From: Novosphingobium sp. FSW06-99
Lineage (GTDB): Bacteria > Pseudomonadota > Alphaproteobacteria > Sphingomonadales > Sphingomonadaceae
Direction: 5' to 3'
Length of the DNA: 64,000 bases
NCBI RefSeq assembly: GCF_001519065.1
Contig: NZ_KQ954254.1
Location: 251,420-315,419 of the forward strand
Shown here: positions 35,801-42,303 of the stretch, in pieces
Numbering within the stretch: position 1 is the first letter of the stretch
Layout: each line of letters starts with the position of its first letter
The notes under the pieces: model-generated
Database searches by the model: none
Told to the model about the DNA's origin: nothing
Seen by the model: the letters and a program-made list of their open reading frames with translations, nothing else
Translations under genes and position numbers: made by a program

Positions 35801-37377
35801 GTGCGGGCTATGCCATCGATGTTTCGGGCATCGTCAATTACACGCCAGCGGGTGCCGGTGCCCCCGCCGGTTCGCCCAACCCGGAAACGATCACCGGTGA
35901 CCCGGCGACCACGATCACCAACACCGGTACGATTGTGGGCGCGGTCAGGTTGTTGGGCAGCAGTGCCACGCTGACCAACAGCGGGTTGTTCGTGGCGACC
36001 AAGGACAGCACCTTCGGCACGGGCAACGGTGTGTTCGTCAACACCGGCACCGTCGGGCTCGCTTCGGCGACCAAGCCCGCCGCGATCAGCTTTCTGGGGC
36101 TCGGGAAATTCACCAACAGCGGGATCATCGATCTGCGCAATGGCGTCGCGGGGGATACGCTGACGCTGACCGGCAACTATGTCGGGTCGGGCAACGCCGA
36201 ACTCGGCCTCGATGTCGGCGCCAACGGCGTTGCCGACAAACTGGTGGTGGCCGGCGTCGCGTCGGGCACCACGCGCATCGTGCTCAACACGACCCCGGCC
36301 ACCGCCACGCTGCTGCCAACGCCCGTCACGGTCGTCCAGGCAGGGGCCGGTACGGCGGCCAATGCCTTTACCCTTGCCGGAGGCGATGTCGGGTTCGTCA
36401 GCTATGGCCTGTCGTTCAACGGAGCCTCGGACAGTTTTCAGTTGACGACAGCGGCGGGGTCGTCGGTGCATCGCCTGACCAAGGCCAACCAGGGCGCACA
36501 GGCGATCTTTGGCCAATCGGCCGATGCGTGGTCGAGCCACCTCGCCGAATTGCGTGACGGCGACCAGTCGGGCAAGGCCGCGTGGGGCCAGATGTATGGC
36601 CAGATCGACCACAGCCACGATCATCAGGGTGGCTATGATCTGGGCTATAGCCAGGATTACTTTGGCTTCCAGACCGGCGTCGATCTTGCGCACAAGCAGG
36701 CCGGCAACGGCACCCGCGTGCTGTTTGGCGTCACCGCTGGCTATCTGTCGAGCGATCTCAACCTGACTGCGGGTGCCGAACGCCTGCGCTATGATACGTT
36801 CAATCTGGGCGCTTATGCAAACCTGCGGGCCGGGGCGCTGTTCGTGAACCTGCTCGGGCAGTACGACCACTATCGCACCAATGCCGACAACAAGCTTGAA
36901 CATTGGGCCGACAGCTTCAACGGCAATGGCTATGGCGGGCAGGCCGAATTTGGCGCCCGCTTCGGCTCCGGCACAGTGTCGGTGGAACCGATCGCGACCT
37001 TGGCCTGGCAAAGGACCGACCTGGGCACGCTTCAGGCCTTCGGACAAAGCCTCGATTTCGGGCATGATTCGGCGGCAACGGGAACGATCGGCGGCCGGTT
37101 CAGCGACACGCTGTCGCTCAAGGGCGGGGCGCAGGCAGTCGTCTATGCCAAGGCATCCTATGTCCACGAATTCGGGGGCAAGGGCGACGTGCTGTTCCAA
37201 AGCGGCGGCACCAGCCAGGATGTCGCGGGCAGCCGGATCGGCGATTACGGCAAGCTTGCGGTCGGCGTGGATATCCTCAGCTCCGACCGGGTCTCGGGCT
37301 TTATCGAGGCCGATGGCGATGTCGGCAGCGGGCTCAGGGGCGGCGGTGGCCGCGCGGGTCTGCGCATCAAGCTCTGA
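32851..37377 (+). CDS. Giant type V autotransporter with repetitive beta-helix passenger
   Basis: This is a 1508-residue protein. A signal (ITGAAALLLVPMSAQA, ending near residue 40) leads into a passenger built of about thirty imperfect repeats of roughly 30-35 residues, with the pattern G-x-[VI]-x-I-x-x-G-x-V-x-T-x-G-x-x-A-x-G-I. The C-terminal 280 residues form an autotransporter barrel (AWGQMYGQIDHSHDHQGGYD, DYFGFQTGVDLAHKQ, YLSSDLNLTAGAERLRYDTF) ending RAGLRIKL. The passenger is Gly/Ala/Thr rich, has no Cys and no visible protease triad, so it is more likely an adhesin or surface fibre than an enzyme. AGGGGC precedes the ATG; the gene lies 67 bases after the STN receptor. Confidence 0.9.
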   Translation: MGIDGVAQTVRSRLGIDRLKFGTAITGAAALLLVPMSAQAATNSSPYKLSAPSVATPGTQDNVQHDVLPVAAPRDLTVRATATHRLDAAGNGDVTISDGNVSTTGNYAPGIAVTSTGATTITAGAVSTTGNQSDGITVSGSGPISIAASSVSTTGSGSYRYGATGGNGSYGIRAIGGGDIAINVGTVTTTGAFAGGILAYSPTGNISINAGSIDATGHGAIGIYATGNDLTITTGSIDAGLAGINLFAVGAGASVNLTVNGDISATDKLATGISISSYGDITVHDSGTITTTSTQTGIIKVGGGGGILLNAAGSITVDGGTNVITNGVGEQGVVANSLTGDVSLDLGSITTHGGEAGAITASTVNIQYNFQTQTYTTTVGGNVSIAVDNIKTYGRDSGGILAAGANVDITVKGAISTYGGFSTGITAVAYAGDVAIHNNGSITTTYAGSSGIYAKATGNVTIDGGGSIAVAGSGASGIVALSTGGGAISITTGDIATSGNGIYAESIAGNGYQTSGITISTGNVTTLESGHDATGIFATNKNRYGNVAIDTGNVTTRGDYASAIVALAVDGNISINTGDVTTRGLGAFGILTEAGSVDIAAGTVSTSGDDAPAIFAFAGLTPSSTGHITITGNAVSTQGNGSEAIYARSEQGDLTINVGTVTTQGRGSVGVYAYSSGTTQVSINALSTAGDAASGLVAVSAGDATNSVIVNAGTVSTTGTKSNGIAAVAKNAQVDINAGTVTTSGVNAAAIVGYSQFGTATVKAGTVATTGMNAFGIYANGGSGATIVGDTITTSGDVSNAVVVRSGGYGLSGDASVTVGSVTTNGKQSAGIDALVLGIGATGTSSLTIDAGSITTNGIDSPGISAFDNYGAINITTSAITTKGAESVGIIAVGGQDITINAGSISTLATSIYAQGSGDGTIAINVAGKVQSTGYSAIVAINQAGSTAISVGAGGSVIGAGDGIQVQSGGGNVTITNAGTIAGGAGYAIDVSGIVNYTPAGAGAPAGSPNPETITGDPATTITNTGTIVGAVRLLGSSATLTNSGLFVATKDSTFGTGNGVFVNTGTVGLASATKPAAISFLGLGKFTNSGIIDLRNGVAGDTLTLTGNYVGSGNAELGLDVGANGVADKLVVAGVASGTTRIVLNTTPATATLLPTPVTVVQAGAGTAANAFTLAGGDVGFVSYGLSFNGASDSFQLTTAAGSSVHRLTKANQGAQAIFGQSADAWSSHLAELRDGDQSGKAAWGQMYGQIDHSHDHQGGYDLGYSQDYFGFQTGVDLAHKQAGNGTRVLFGVTAGYLSSDLNLTAGAERLRYDTFNLGAYANLRAGALFVNLLGQYDHYRTNADNKLEHWADSFNGNGYGGQAEFGARFGSGTVSVEPIATLAWQRTDLGTLQAFGQSLDFGHDSAATGTIGGRFSDTLSLKGGAQAVVYAKASYVHEFGGKGDVLFQSGGTSQDVAGSRIGDYGKLAVGVDILSSDRVSGFIEADGDVGSGLRGGGGRAGLRIKL
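33115..35850 (+). repeat. Degenerate tandem coding repeats of the autotransporter passenger
   Basis: About thirty coding repeats can be aligned by the recurring V-x-T-[TS]-x-G core followed eight to ten residues later by [GA]-I. Examples are VTTRGDYASAIVA, VTTRGLGAFGILT, VSTSGDDAPAIFA, VSTQGNGSEAIYA and VTTQGRGSVGVYA. Repeat length varies by several residues and the DNA copies differ, so this is an old protein-level repeat predicted to coil as a beta-helix rather than a recent DNA amplification. Confidence 0.75.
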
Positions 37378-37384
37378 CCGTCCA

Positions 37385-37419
37385 GCCGGGCGGGGCCTCA
37401 CCGCCCCGCCCGGCCTATT
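37385..37419 (+). terminator. 12-bp GC hairpin after the autotransporter gene
   Basis: GCCGGGCGGGGC (37385-37396) pairs perfectly with GCCCCGCCCGGC (37403-37414) around CTCACC, followed by CTATTT. It starts seven bases after the autotransporter stop and ends just before the next gene, so it may reduce read-through into the TIGR03032 gene. Confidence 0.65.
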
Positions 37420-37433
37420 TCATGCGAGATTTC

Positions 37434-38579
37434 ATGACCAACGACCTCAACACGCCCGGCTATACACCGGCCAACGAACCCACCACCGGCAAACCTTTCG
37501 CGCCCGGCGAAGGACCGGCCAGGGCCGCGCCCGGAACCACCAATATTTCCGTCTCGCGCGGGTTGAGCGGCTGGCTGCGCAGCCATCGGCTAAGCCTTGC
37601 GTTCAGTTCCTACCAGACCGGGCAACTGTTTCTTGTCGGCAACCATCCCAACGGCACGCTGTCGTTCAACCAGCAGAACTTCACGCGCGCGATGGGCCTG
37701 TGCTGGATGCCGGGGCGGCTCTATGTCGGATCGCTGTTCCAGGTGTGGCGGCTGGAAAACATGCTGCGCCCCGGCGAAATCGGCAACCAGGCGTTCGACG
37801 CGGTGCTGGTGCCGCGCAACGCGCAGACCACCGGTGATGTCGACCTCCACGAAGTCGGCATCGACCGCGACGGCAACGTCATTTTCGTCAACACCAAATA
37901 TAGCTGTCTGTGCACGCTGGACCTGACGCACAGTTTTCGCCCGATCTGGAAACCGGCATTCATTTCAAATCTGGCGCCCGAAGACCGCTGCCATCTCAAC
38001 GGACTGGCGATGGTGGACGGTCAGCCGCGCTATGTGACGGCGGTCAGCCGGTCCGACGTGCTGTCGGGCTGGCGCGACCGGCGCCACGAAGGCGGCGTGC
38101 TGATCGATGTGCAAACCGACCGCATCGTCACCGACAGACTGTCGATGCCGCACAGTCCGTGTGTGGCGGGCGACCAGCTCTATGTGCTCGACAGCGGCCG
38201 TGGCCGCATCGTCCGCGTCGATCCCGCCACCGGCGACAAGACCGACATTGCCTTTTGTCCCGGTTTCCTGCGCGGGCTGGCCATTCACGACGGCCACGCG
38301 ATCGTCACCGTGTCAAAACCGCGCAACGGCACGTTCGAAGGCCTGCTGCTCGACGGCGAACTGAAATCGCGCGATGCCGACCCCTGGTGCGGGGTGATGA
38401 TCATCAACCTGGCCAATGGCGACATCGTCGAATGGATCAGGCTGGAAGGCCACATTGTCGAACTGTTCGACGTGGCCGCAATGCCCGGTGTGGTCTGCCC
38501 GATGGCGCTGGGGCCGGAAACCACCGAGATCCACAACGCAATCCGGTTCGATCCGATCATGCCGCCCATCGCGGCCTGA
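37434..38579 (+). CDS. TIGR03032-family protein of unknown function
   Basis: This protein of about 381 residues matches the TIGR03032 pattern: HRLSLAFSSYQTGQLFLVG at the N-terminus, FVNTKYSCLCTLDLTHSFRP, then APEDRCHLNGLAM and the beta-propeller-like MPHSPCVAGDQLYVLDSGRG. The family is found beside TPR or surface-polysaccharide genes in many bacteria, and its biochemical role is unknown. No signal peptide is seen, so it is probably cytoplasmic or exported by another route. ATG at 37434 has GAGA seven bases upstream; ATG at 37422 is in frame too. It follows the autotransporter by 56 bases across a hairpin and is the last gene before the tRNA attachment site. Confidence 0.8.
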   Translation: MTNDLNTPGYTPANEPTTGKPFAPGEGPARAAPGTTNISVSRGLSGWLRSHRLSLAFSSYQTGQLFLVGNHPNGTLSFNQQNFTRAMGLCWMPGRLYVGSLFQVWRLENMLRPGEIGNQAFDAVLVPRNAQTTGDVDLHEVGIDRDGNVIFVNTKYSCLCTLDLTHSFRPIWKPAFISNLAPEDRCHLNGLAMVDGQPRYVTAVSRSDVLSGWRDRRHEGGVLIDVQTDRIVTDRLSMPHSPCVAGDQLYVLDSGRGRIVRVDPATGDKTDIAFCPGFLRGLAIHDGHAIVTVSKPRNGTFEGLLLDGELKSRDADPWCGVMIINLANGDIVEWIRLEGHIVELFDVAAMPGVVCPMALGPETTEIHNAIRFDPIMPPIAA

Positions 38580-38627
38580 CCCGGCCATATCGCCTCGTAA
38601 AATCGATCCCCTGCATGGGGCCCCCAT

Positions 38628-38656
38628 AAGATCCCGTCATTCGTCGGGATTTTATG
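38628..38656 (+). terminator. Intrinsic terminator between TIGR03032 gene and tRNA remnant
   Basis: AAGATCCCG (38628-38636) pairs with CGGGATTTT (38645-38653), with one G-U pair and an 8-base loop, and runs into TTTTAT on the plus strand. It can end transcription of the TIGR03032 gene; the same stem may once have served the tRNA on the minus strand. Confidence 0.6.
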
Positions 38657-38704
38657 GTGGGCGCGGCAGGGTTTGAACCTGCGACCCCACCCGTGTGAAG
38701 GGGA
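38655..38704 (-). other. 3' remnant of tRNA-Val(CAC): probable attachment site of an integrated element
   Basis: Read on the minus strand, bases 38655-38699 give an intact 3' part of a tRNA: anticodon loop TTCACAC (anticodon CAC, Val), GGGTG stem strand, variable GGGTC, T arm GCAGG-TTCAAAC-CCTGC, acceptor strand CGCGCCC, A73 and encoded CCA. Going further 5', no GGGCGCG acceptor strand or D arm exists; the anticodon stem fails at its second pair. This is what remains at one end when a tyrosine integrase uses a tRNA 3' half. Chromosomal genes lie to its left, and replication and transfer-like genes to its right. Confidence 0.75.
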
Positions 38705-39034
38705 TTGGCGTTCTCGCGTAACCACTTTGTATTTACGCGATAAAATCAAACCCCGAAATTGTCCGTGTACGCGATTTGTACGAAGGCTTCTCGTGTACCG
38801 GCTAGCCGTGTCCACGAGAACCTCGCCTGCGAGCGGCATAGCCCAGAGCGCCAGACAAGTCTTGGCAAAATATGGCTGGTCAGATGGCGGGCGGTGGCCA
38901 CCACCCGGCCAACGAAAAACCGCTGGAAGGGCGGCAACCCTTCGCAGCGGCTCATTGAATAGCTGTGGGGCTATTGCGGAATCTTATCGCTGCGGGGACT
39001 CGCGCGCAAGAGCCATTTTGGCGGGAGTGGTGTT
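38705..39034. other. Non-coding element end with short repeats, upstream of repC
   Basis: No convincing gene is seen in these 330 bases. TTCTCGTG (38788-38795) and CACGAGAA (38813-38820) form a perfect 8-bp inverted repeat; TTCTCGCGTAACC at 38711 resembles the left arm, and TACGCGAT occurs twice between 38730 and 38780. AATAGC-TGTGGG-GCTATT (38958-38975) is a small hairpin 60 bases before repC. The set could include integrase arm sites and a repC leader or antisense-RNA target. Confidence 0.45.
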
Positions 39035-40264
39035 ATGAGCACCACCCTTGCCCACAGGGGGCTGCCCCCTGGCGTGACCCGCTTCGATATGTTGCGGCTG
39101 TTCGAGCAAGTGGCGCGACCAGGCTTCCGCTTGTCCTCTTCAGCGGTCGCACTGGTCCGGCACTATGTACTGAAGACGATGGACGGCGACTACCTGACCG
39201 GCCGCATTTGCGCGGTCTGGACGCAGGCTTGTCGCTTTGCCGAGGCCTTGGGTTTGACCCCACGCTCCATCAATTCCGCCGAGCGAGAATTGGAGCAGGC
39301 AGGCTTCATCGTCCGCAACGCCGGTATCAATGGCGAGCGTGGAGGCGACCGCCAAGATGGTGCAATCGTCTGGGCCGCTGGAATCAACCTTGCGCCACTC
39401 GTTGACCGGTTCGCCGAGATGCAGGCCAAGGCAAAAGCTTTGGATCTTCAAGCCCGAGCCATCCAGCGATGCCGTGCCGAAATCCGCCAGTTGGGACAGC
39501 GCATCCGCGAAGCGGACGACGATGATTTGCGCGAGAGGGCGGAGACGGTCCTGCCAGATGGTCGGACTGCGCGGATCAACAGCATCGACCGCCTGATCGC
39601 CATTCGCGAGGCCTTGTCCGCCATGCTCGCCGCCATCGAATCCGTGCCCGACTCCGAGGCCCGTGCACTGAAAACTTCCGACGCGCCGGAAGAAAACTGC
39701 GCACCCAATATACAGAACAAAAAACCATCACGAAAACGTACCGCGCCCCCGCCCGAGCGCGATCCGCTGGATCGCATCAGACCGGCGACCGCGCTCAGCG
39801 TGGCAACGGACGGGTATCGCAGCTTGGTCGAGGCTCTGGGCGGCCCGACATGGCCCAACCTCATCGAGGCATCGTGGCGAAGTTGTGGGCGCCTTGGCAT
39901 CGCACAGGGCACTTGGGGTCGGGCTTGCCAGCAATTTGGGCGAGAGCGGGCTGCGCTCAGTGTGCTGCTCATCGACCGGAACTTCGAATTGCCGGCCGGC
40001 CATCGCTATCGCGTGCTCTCGCCCGGCCGATGTTTGGCAGGGATGACGCGGCGGGCGAGGGCAGCGAGCATCAATCTTGCCGGCCTGTTTCGGGCCACGG
40101 AGCGGGAGGCTCAGCAAGCGACACGGTGTGGCGAAATGCCTCTGGAAACTTCGCCGCCGCCCGAGTTGCCCCTCGGACCAATGACAGATCTCACGGCAAG
40201 GCTGATGGCGTCGTTTGAAAAGCGCGTGATCGTCGAAGAGCACCACGGGCGCACGGCCGGGTAA
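39035..40264 (+). CDS. repC: RepC-like replication initiator
   Basis: The 409-residue protein resembles the RepC initiator of alphaproteobacterial repABC and related replicons. The N-terminal winged-helix part is LPPGVTRFDMLRLFEQVARP, LTGRICAVWTQACRFAEALG and LTPRSINSAERELEQAGFIV; a charged coiled linker (residues 130-210) follows; the C-terminal RP-C domain contains GGPTWPNLIEASWRSCGRLG and the WGRACQQFGRERAALSVLL helix. RepC binds the origin, often located within its own gene. GGGAG lies 8 bases before the ATG. It is followed by parA without a repA/repB pair, as in integrative elements that can replicate. AAGCCGG-TCT-CCGGCTT overlaps its stop (40263-40279). Confidence 0.85.
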   Translation: MSTTLAHRGLPPGVTRFDMLRLFEQVARPGFRLSSSAVALVRHYVLKTMDGDYLTGRICAVWTQACRFAEALGLTPRSINSAERELEQAGFIVRNAGINGERGGDRQDGAIVWAAGINLAPLVDRFAEMQAKAKALDLQARAIQRCRAEIRQLGQRIREADDDDLRERAETVLPDGRTARINSIDRLIAIREALSAMLAAIESVPDSEARALKTSDAPEENCAPNIQNKKPSRKRTAPPPERDPLDRIRPATALSVATDGYRSLVEALGGPTWPNLIEASWRSCGRLGIAQGTWGRACQQFGRERAALSVLLIDRNFELPAGHRYRVLSPGRCLAGMTRRARAASINLAGLFRATEREAQQATRCGEMPLETSPPPELPLGPMTDLTARLMASFEKRVIVEEHHGRTAG

Positions 40265-40285
40265 GCCGGTCTCCGGCTTCACTCA

Positions 40286-40340
40286 TCCACAATCGCACAA
40301 TCGCACATTCCCACTCGTCCACATGTGAACATGTGAAGGA
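40286..40340. repeat. Clustered repeats upstream of parA (copy 1 of CACATGTGAACATGT)
   Basis: AATCGCAC is repeated in tandem at 40291-40306, followed by GTCCACATGTG and CACATGTGAACATGT at 40320-40334, which overlaps the parA ribosome-binding site region. The same 15-mer and the AATCGCAC unit recur at the 3' end of parA (40936-40970). Such sites suit binding by the ribbon-helix-helix protein encoded just downstream, as operator and partition centromere. Confidence 0.55.
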
Positions 40341-40346
40341 TCAAGC

Positions 40347-40994
40347 ATGACCACGATCGCCATTGTGAGCCAGAAAGGCGGCTCTGGAAAAACCACGTTG
40401 TCGGTGAATCTAGCGGCCGCTGCCGAAGCATCGGGCGCGGTTGCACTCATCATCGATACCGATCCGCAAGCTACGGCAACCCAATGGGGCGCATGGCGCT
40501 CCGACAAGGCACCCGAGGTGATCGACAGTGCCCCGCCGCGCATTCAGGCGAAGGTTGATGCCGCAAAAGGCCAAGGTGCCACTTTCATTGTCATCGACAC
40601 CCCACCCCATGCCGACAGCGCGGCCAGCAGGGCGGTAGAAGTCGCCGACCTTGTATTGATCCCCTGCCGCCCGAGTGCCTTTGATCTGGCCGCGATCAAA
40701 ACGACCGTCAGTCTGGTTCGGCTTTACGACAAGCCAGCGTTTGTTGTGTTCACCGCCGGGCCGCCAAATGCACCGAGGATGTACGAGGAAGCGTCCGAAC
40801 TTGTCCGGGAATTCGGCATCGCGCCTTGTCCGCACATGCTGCCGGATCGCGCTGTCTATCGCCATGCCAGCGCAGCGGGCGCCTCGGTTCTTGAGTTCGA
40901 GCCTGACGGGAAGGCCGTGGCCGAAATCACTGCCGTCCACATGTGGGCAATCGCACATGTGAACATGTCCACCGTCGCGGTTGAGGGGGTGTGA
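40347..40994 (+). CDS. parA: ParA-family partition ATPase
   Basis: This 215-residue protein has the deviant Walker A KGGSGKTT (residues 10-17), Walker A' DTDPQ and Walker B VIDTPP of ParA ATPases. The lack of an N-terminal DNA-binding domain and the small size place it with type Ib ParA (ParF-like). It would move the element by ATP-driven binding to the nucleoid, working with a small ribbon-helix-helix partner, encoded five bases downstream. AAGGA lies 7 bases before the ATG. Its last 20 codons contain repeat sequences also found just upstream of the gene. Confidence 0.9.
   Translation: MTTIAIVSQKGGSGKTTLSVNLAAAAEASGAVALIIDTDPQATATQWGAWRSDKAPEVIDSAPPRIQAKVDAAKGQGATFIVIDTPPHADSAASRAVEVADLVLIPCRPSAFDLAAIKTTVSLVRLYDKPAFVVFTAGPPNAPRMYEEASELVREFGIAPCPHMLPDRAVYRHASAAGASVLEFEPDGKAVAEITAVHMWAIAHVNMSTVAVEGV
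40936..40970. repeat. Copy 2 of the parA-flanking repeats, inside the parA 3' end
   Basis: GTCCACATGTG (40936-40946), AATCGCAC (40949-40956) and CACATGTGAACATGT (40954-40968) repeat the elements found at 40291-40334. They lie just before the ribbon-helix-helix gene, so they could be its operator while also coding for the ParA C-terminus. Confidence 0.55.
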
Positions 40995-40998
40995 AGCG

Positions 40999-41286
40999 AT
41001 GAGCCGCTTTGCCAATCTGGCCGACAAGCCCAAGGGTGCCATTCCGGGGAATCCCTCCGTGGGAACCGCCAATGCAGGTCAGCCGCCAATCGCGCCATCG
41101 GTCGCTGCAACGCCGACACCGCCAAGTCGCATTGGCCGCAAGGCCATCGCTGCCTACTTCTCGCCCGAGATGTCACTCGCCATGCATGTATGTGCGCGAA
41201 AACACGGCCTCTCGCTCCAAGCCCTGATGACTGAGGCTTTCGATGACATTCTGCGCAAGTATGGCGAGAGTCCGATCGGCGGGTGA
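40999..41286 (+). CDS. Small ribbon-helix-helix protein, likely ParA partner
   Basis: This 95-residue protein has a basic, Pro-rich flexible N-terminus (MSRFANLADKPKGAIPGNPS) and a C-terminal ribbon-helix-helix region (RKAIAAYFSPEMSLAMHVCA and LSLQALMTEAFDDILRKYG). This layout matches ParG-type centromere-binding proteins, whose mobile tail stimulates ParA. It starts five bases after the parA stop. It is the likely binder of the repeats flanking parA. Confidence 0.75.
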   Translation: MSRFANLADKPKGAIPGNPSVGTANAGQPPIAPSVAATPTPPSRIGRKAIAAYFSPEMSLAMHVCARKHGLSLQALMTEAFDDILRKYGESPIGG

Positions 41287-41401
41287 TAGCCTATCGGATG
41301 ATCGGCCCACACCATCGAGTTGTACGCATTGAATGTGCATGCAGCTTGAAAATCTGCCTTGATTGATGTACGCAATAAATGAGTACAAAGAGGAAACCGT
41401 G

Positions 41402-41680
41402 ATGCCCCGTGTTGCAGTCCAGGATAGCCAGCGCATGAATCTGCGGGTCAAGCCAGATCAGAAAGCCAGGCTGCTGCGCGCGGCAAGCCTGCGTAACACG
41501 GATCTGACTGACTTCGTCCTGCGGCTGGCACTCCGTGAGGCAGATGCAGTGATCGAAGAGGCCGAGCGTGTCGATCTGTCCAGTCGTGACTATTCCCGCG
41601 TCATGGACTTGCTGGAAAATCCACCGGCTCCGAATGACAAGCTGCGATCGGCAGCGGCAGCATTGCCCCGAACAGTATGA
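41402..41680 (+). CDS. DUF1778 antitoxin (TacA-like)
   Basis: This 92-residue protein has an N-terminal ribbon-helix-helix (RMNLRVKPDQKARLLRAASL) and a C-terminal acidic tail (LSSRDYSRVMDLLENPPAPN) that in TacA-type antitoxins wraps the GNAT toxin and blocks it. GAGGAAA lies upstream of the ATG at 41402. Its stop overlaps the toxin start (ATGA, 41677-41680). The complex probably represses its own promoter in the 115-base gap before the gene. It would stabilise the surrounding element. Confidence 0.88.
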   Translation: MPRVAVQDSQRMNLRVKPDQKARLLRAASLRNTDLTDFVLRLALREADAVIEEAERVDLSSRDYSRVMDLLENPPAPNDKLRSAAAALPRTV

Positions 41681-42204
41681 GCCTGGTTGAATGGCACGAA
41701 GAGCCGATCGGGAAGTCTCACGATCGGAAGGCTTTCGATTGTGGTGATGCCGCACTCAACGTGTTCCTGCAAAAGCACGCGCGCCAAAATCATGAGGCGG
41801 GCAGTTCGAAGACTTTCTGCGCGATTGATGATTTCAATCCCAGGCGGGTGCTCGGGTTCTACACGCTCGCACCTGTCTCGATCGGCCTTCGCGGCCTGCC
41901 ACCGTCCTTGGCCAAGGATCTGCCGCAGCACGATGTTGGCGGCTACCTGCTTGCCCGGATCGCTACAACTATGAGTGTGCAAGGACAGGGTCTCGGTGGT
42001 CAGCTTTTGCTTGCCGCTGGCAAACGATGTCTGCGTGTGGCGGCCGAAGCGGGCGGCGTTGTGCTCGTGATCGATGCCAAGAATGAGCGGGCAGCCACCT
42101 GGTATGAGGGCTACGGCGCGGTGCGTTTGGAAGATATGCCCATGAAACTGGTGCTTCCGCTCGCGACGATACGGCGCGCGCTTGTAGAGACTGGCAAGTT
42201 CTGA
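41677..42204 (+). CDS. GNAT acetyltransferase toxin (TacT-like)
   Basis: The 175-residue GNAT-fold protein begins with the short block FDCGDAALNVFLQKHARQNH typical of TacT/AtaT toxins, has the acetyl-CoA loop VQGQGLGGQLL (Q-x-x-G-x-G/A pattern) and ends with the Tyr-containing NERAATWYEGYGAV motif. Such toxins acetylate the amino acid on charged tRNA and stop translation. It forms a four-base overlapping pair with the DUF1778 antitoxin. Confidence 0.88.
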   Translation: MSLVEWHEEPIGKSHDRKAFDCGDAALNVFLQKHARQNHEAGSSKTFCAIDDFNPRRVLGFYTLAPVSIGLRGLPPSLAKDLPQHDVGGYLLARIATTMSVQGQGLGGQLLLAAGKRCLRVAAEAGGVVLVIDAKNERAATWYEGYGAVRLEDMPMKLVLPLATIRRALVETGKF

Positions 42205-42303
42205 TCGACAGCTCAGTCTGGTTGGGGTCACTGCCAAATGTCGATCTGCAGGCGGACCGCGCACGCTTTTTGGTTTGGCCGGGGAAGAGGAAAAGAGAAA
42301 GCC

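Noticed and set aside
33115..35850. CRISPR-like or recent tandem DNA repeats
   Set aside because: Repeats are protein-coding, degenerate at DNA level and variable in length; no fixed repeat/spacer structure.
35383..37401. 672-codon minus-strand frame opposite the autotransporter
   Set aside because: Low-complexity antisense product; the barrel domain is clearly on the plus strand.
38655..38740. Intact tRNA gene
   Set aside because: No D arm or 5' acceptor strand complementary to CGCGCCC exists; only the 3' half is present.
38673..39038. Frame of about 120 codons between the tRNA remnant and repC
   Set aside because: Starts inside the tRNA remnant, has no domain-like sequence, and overlaps several repeats; likely non-coding.
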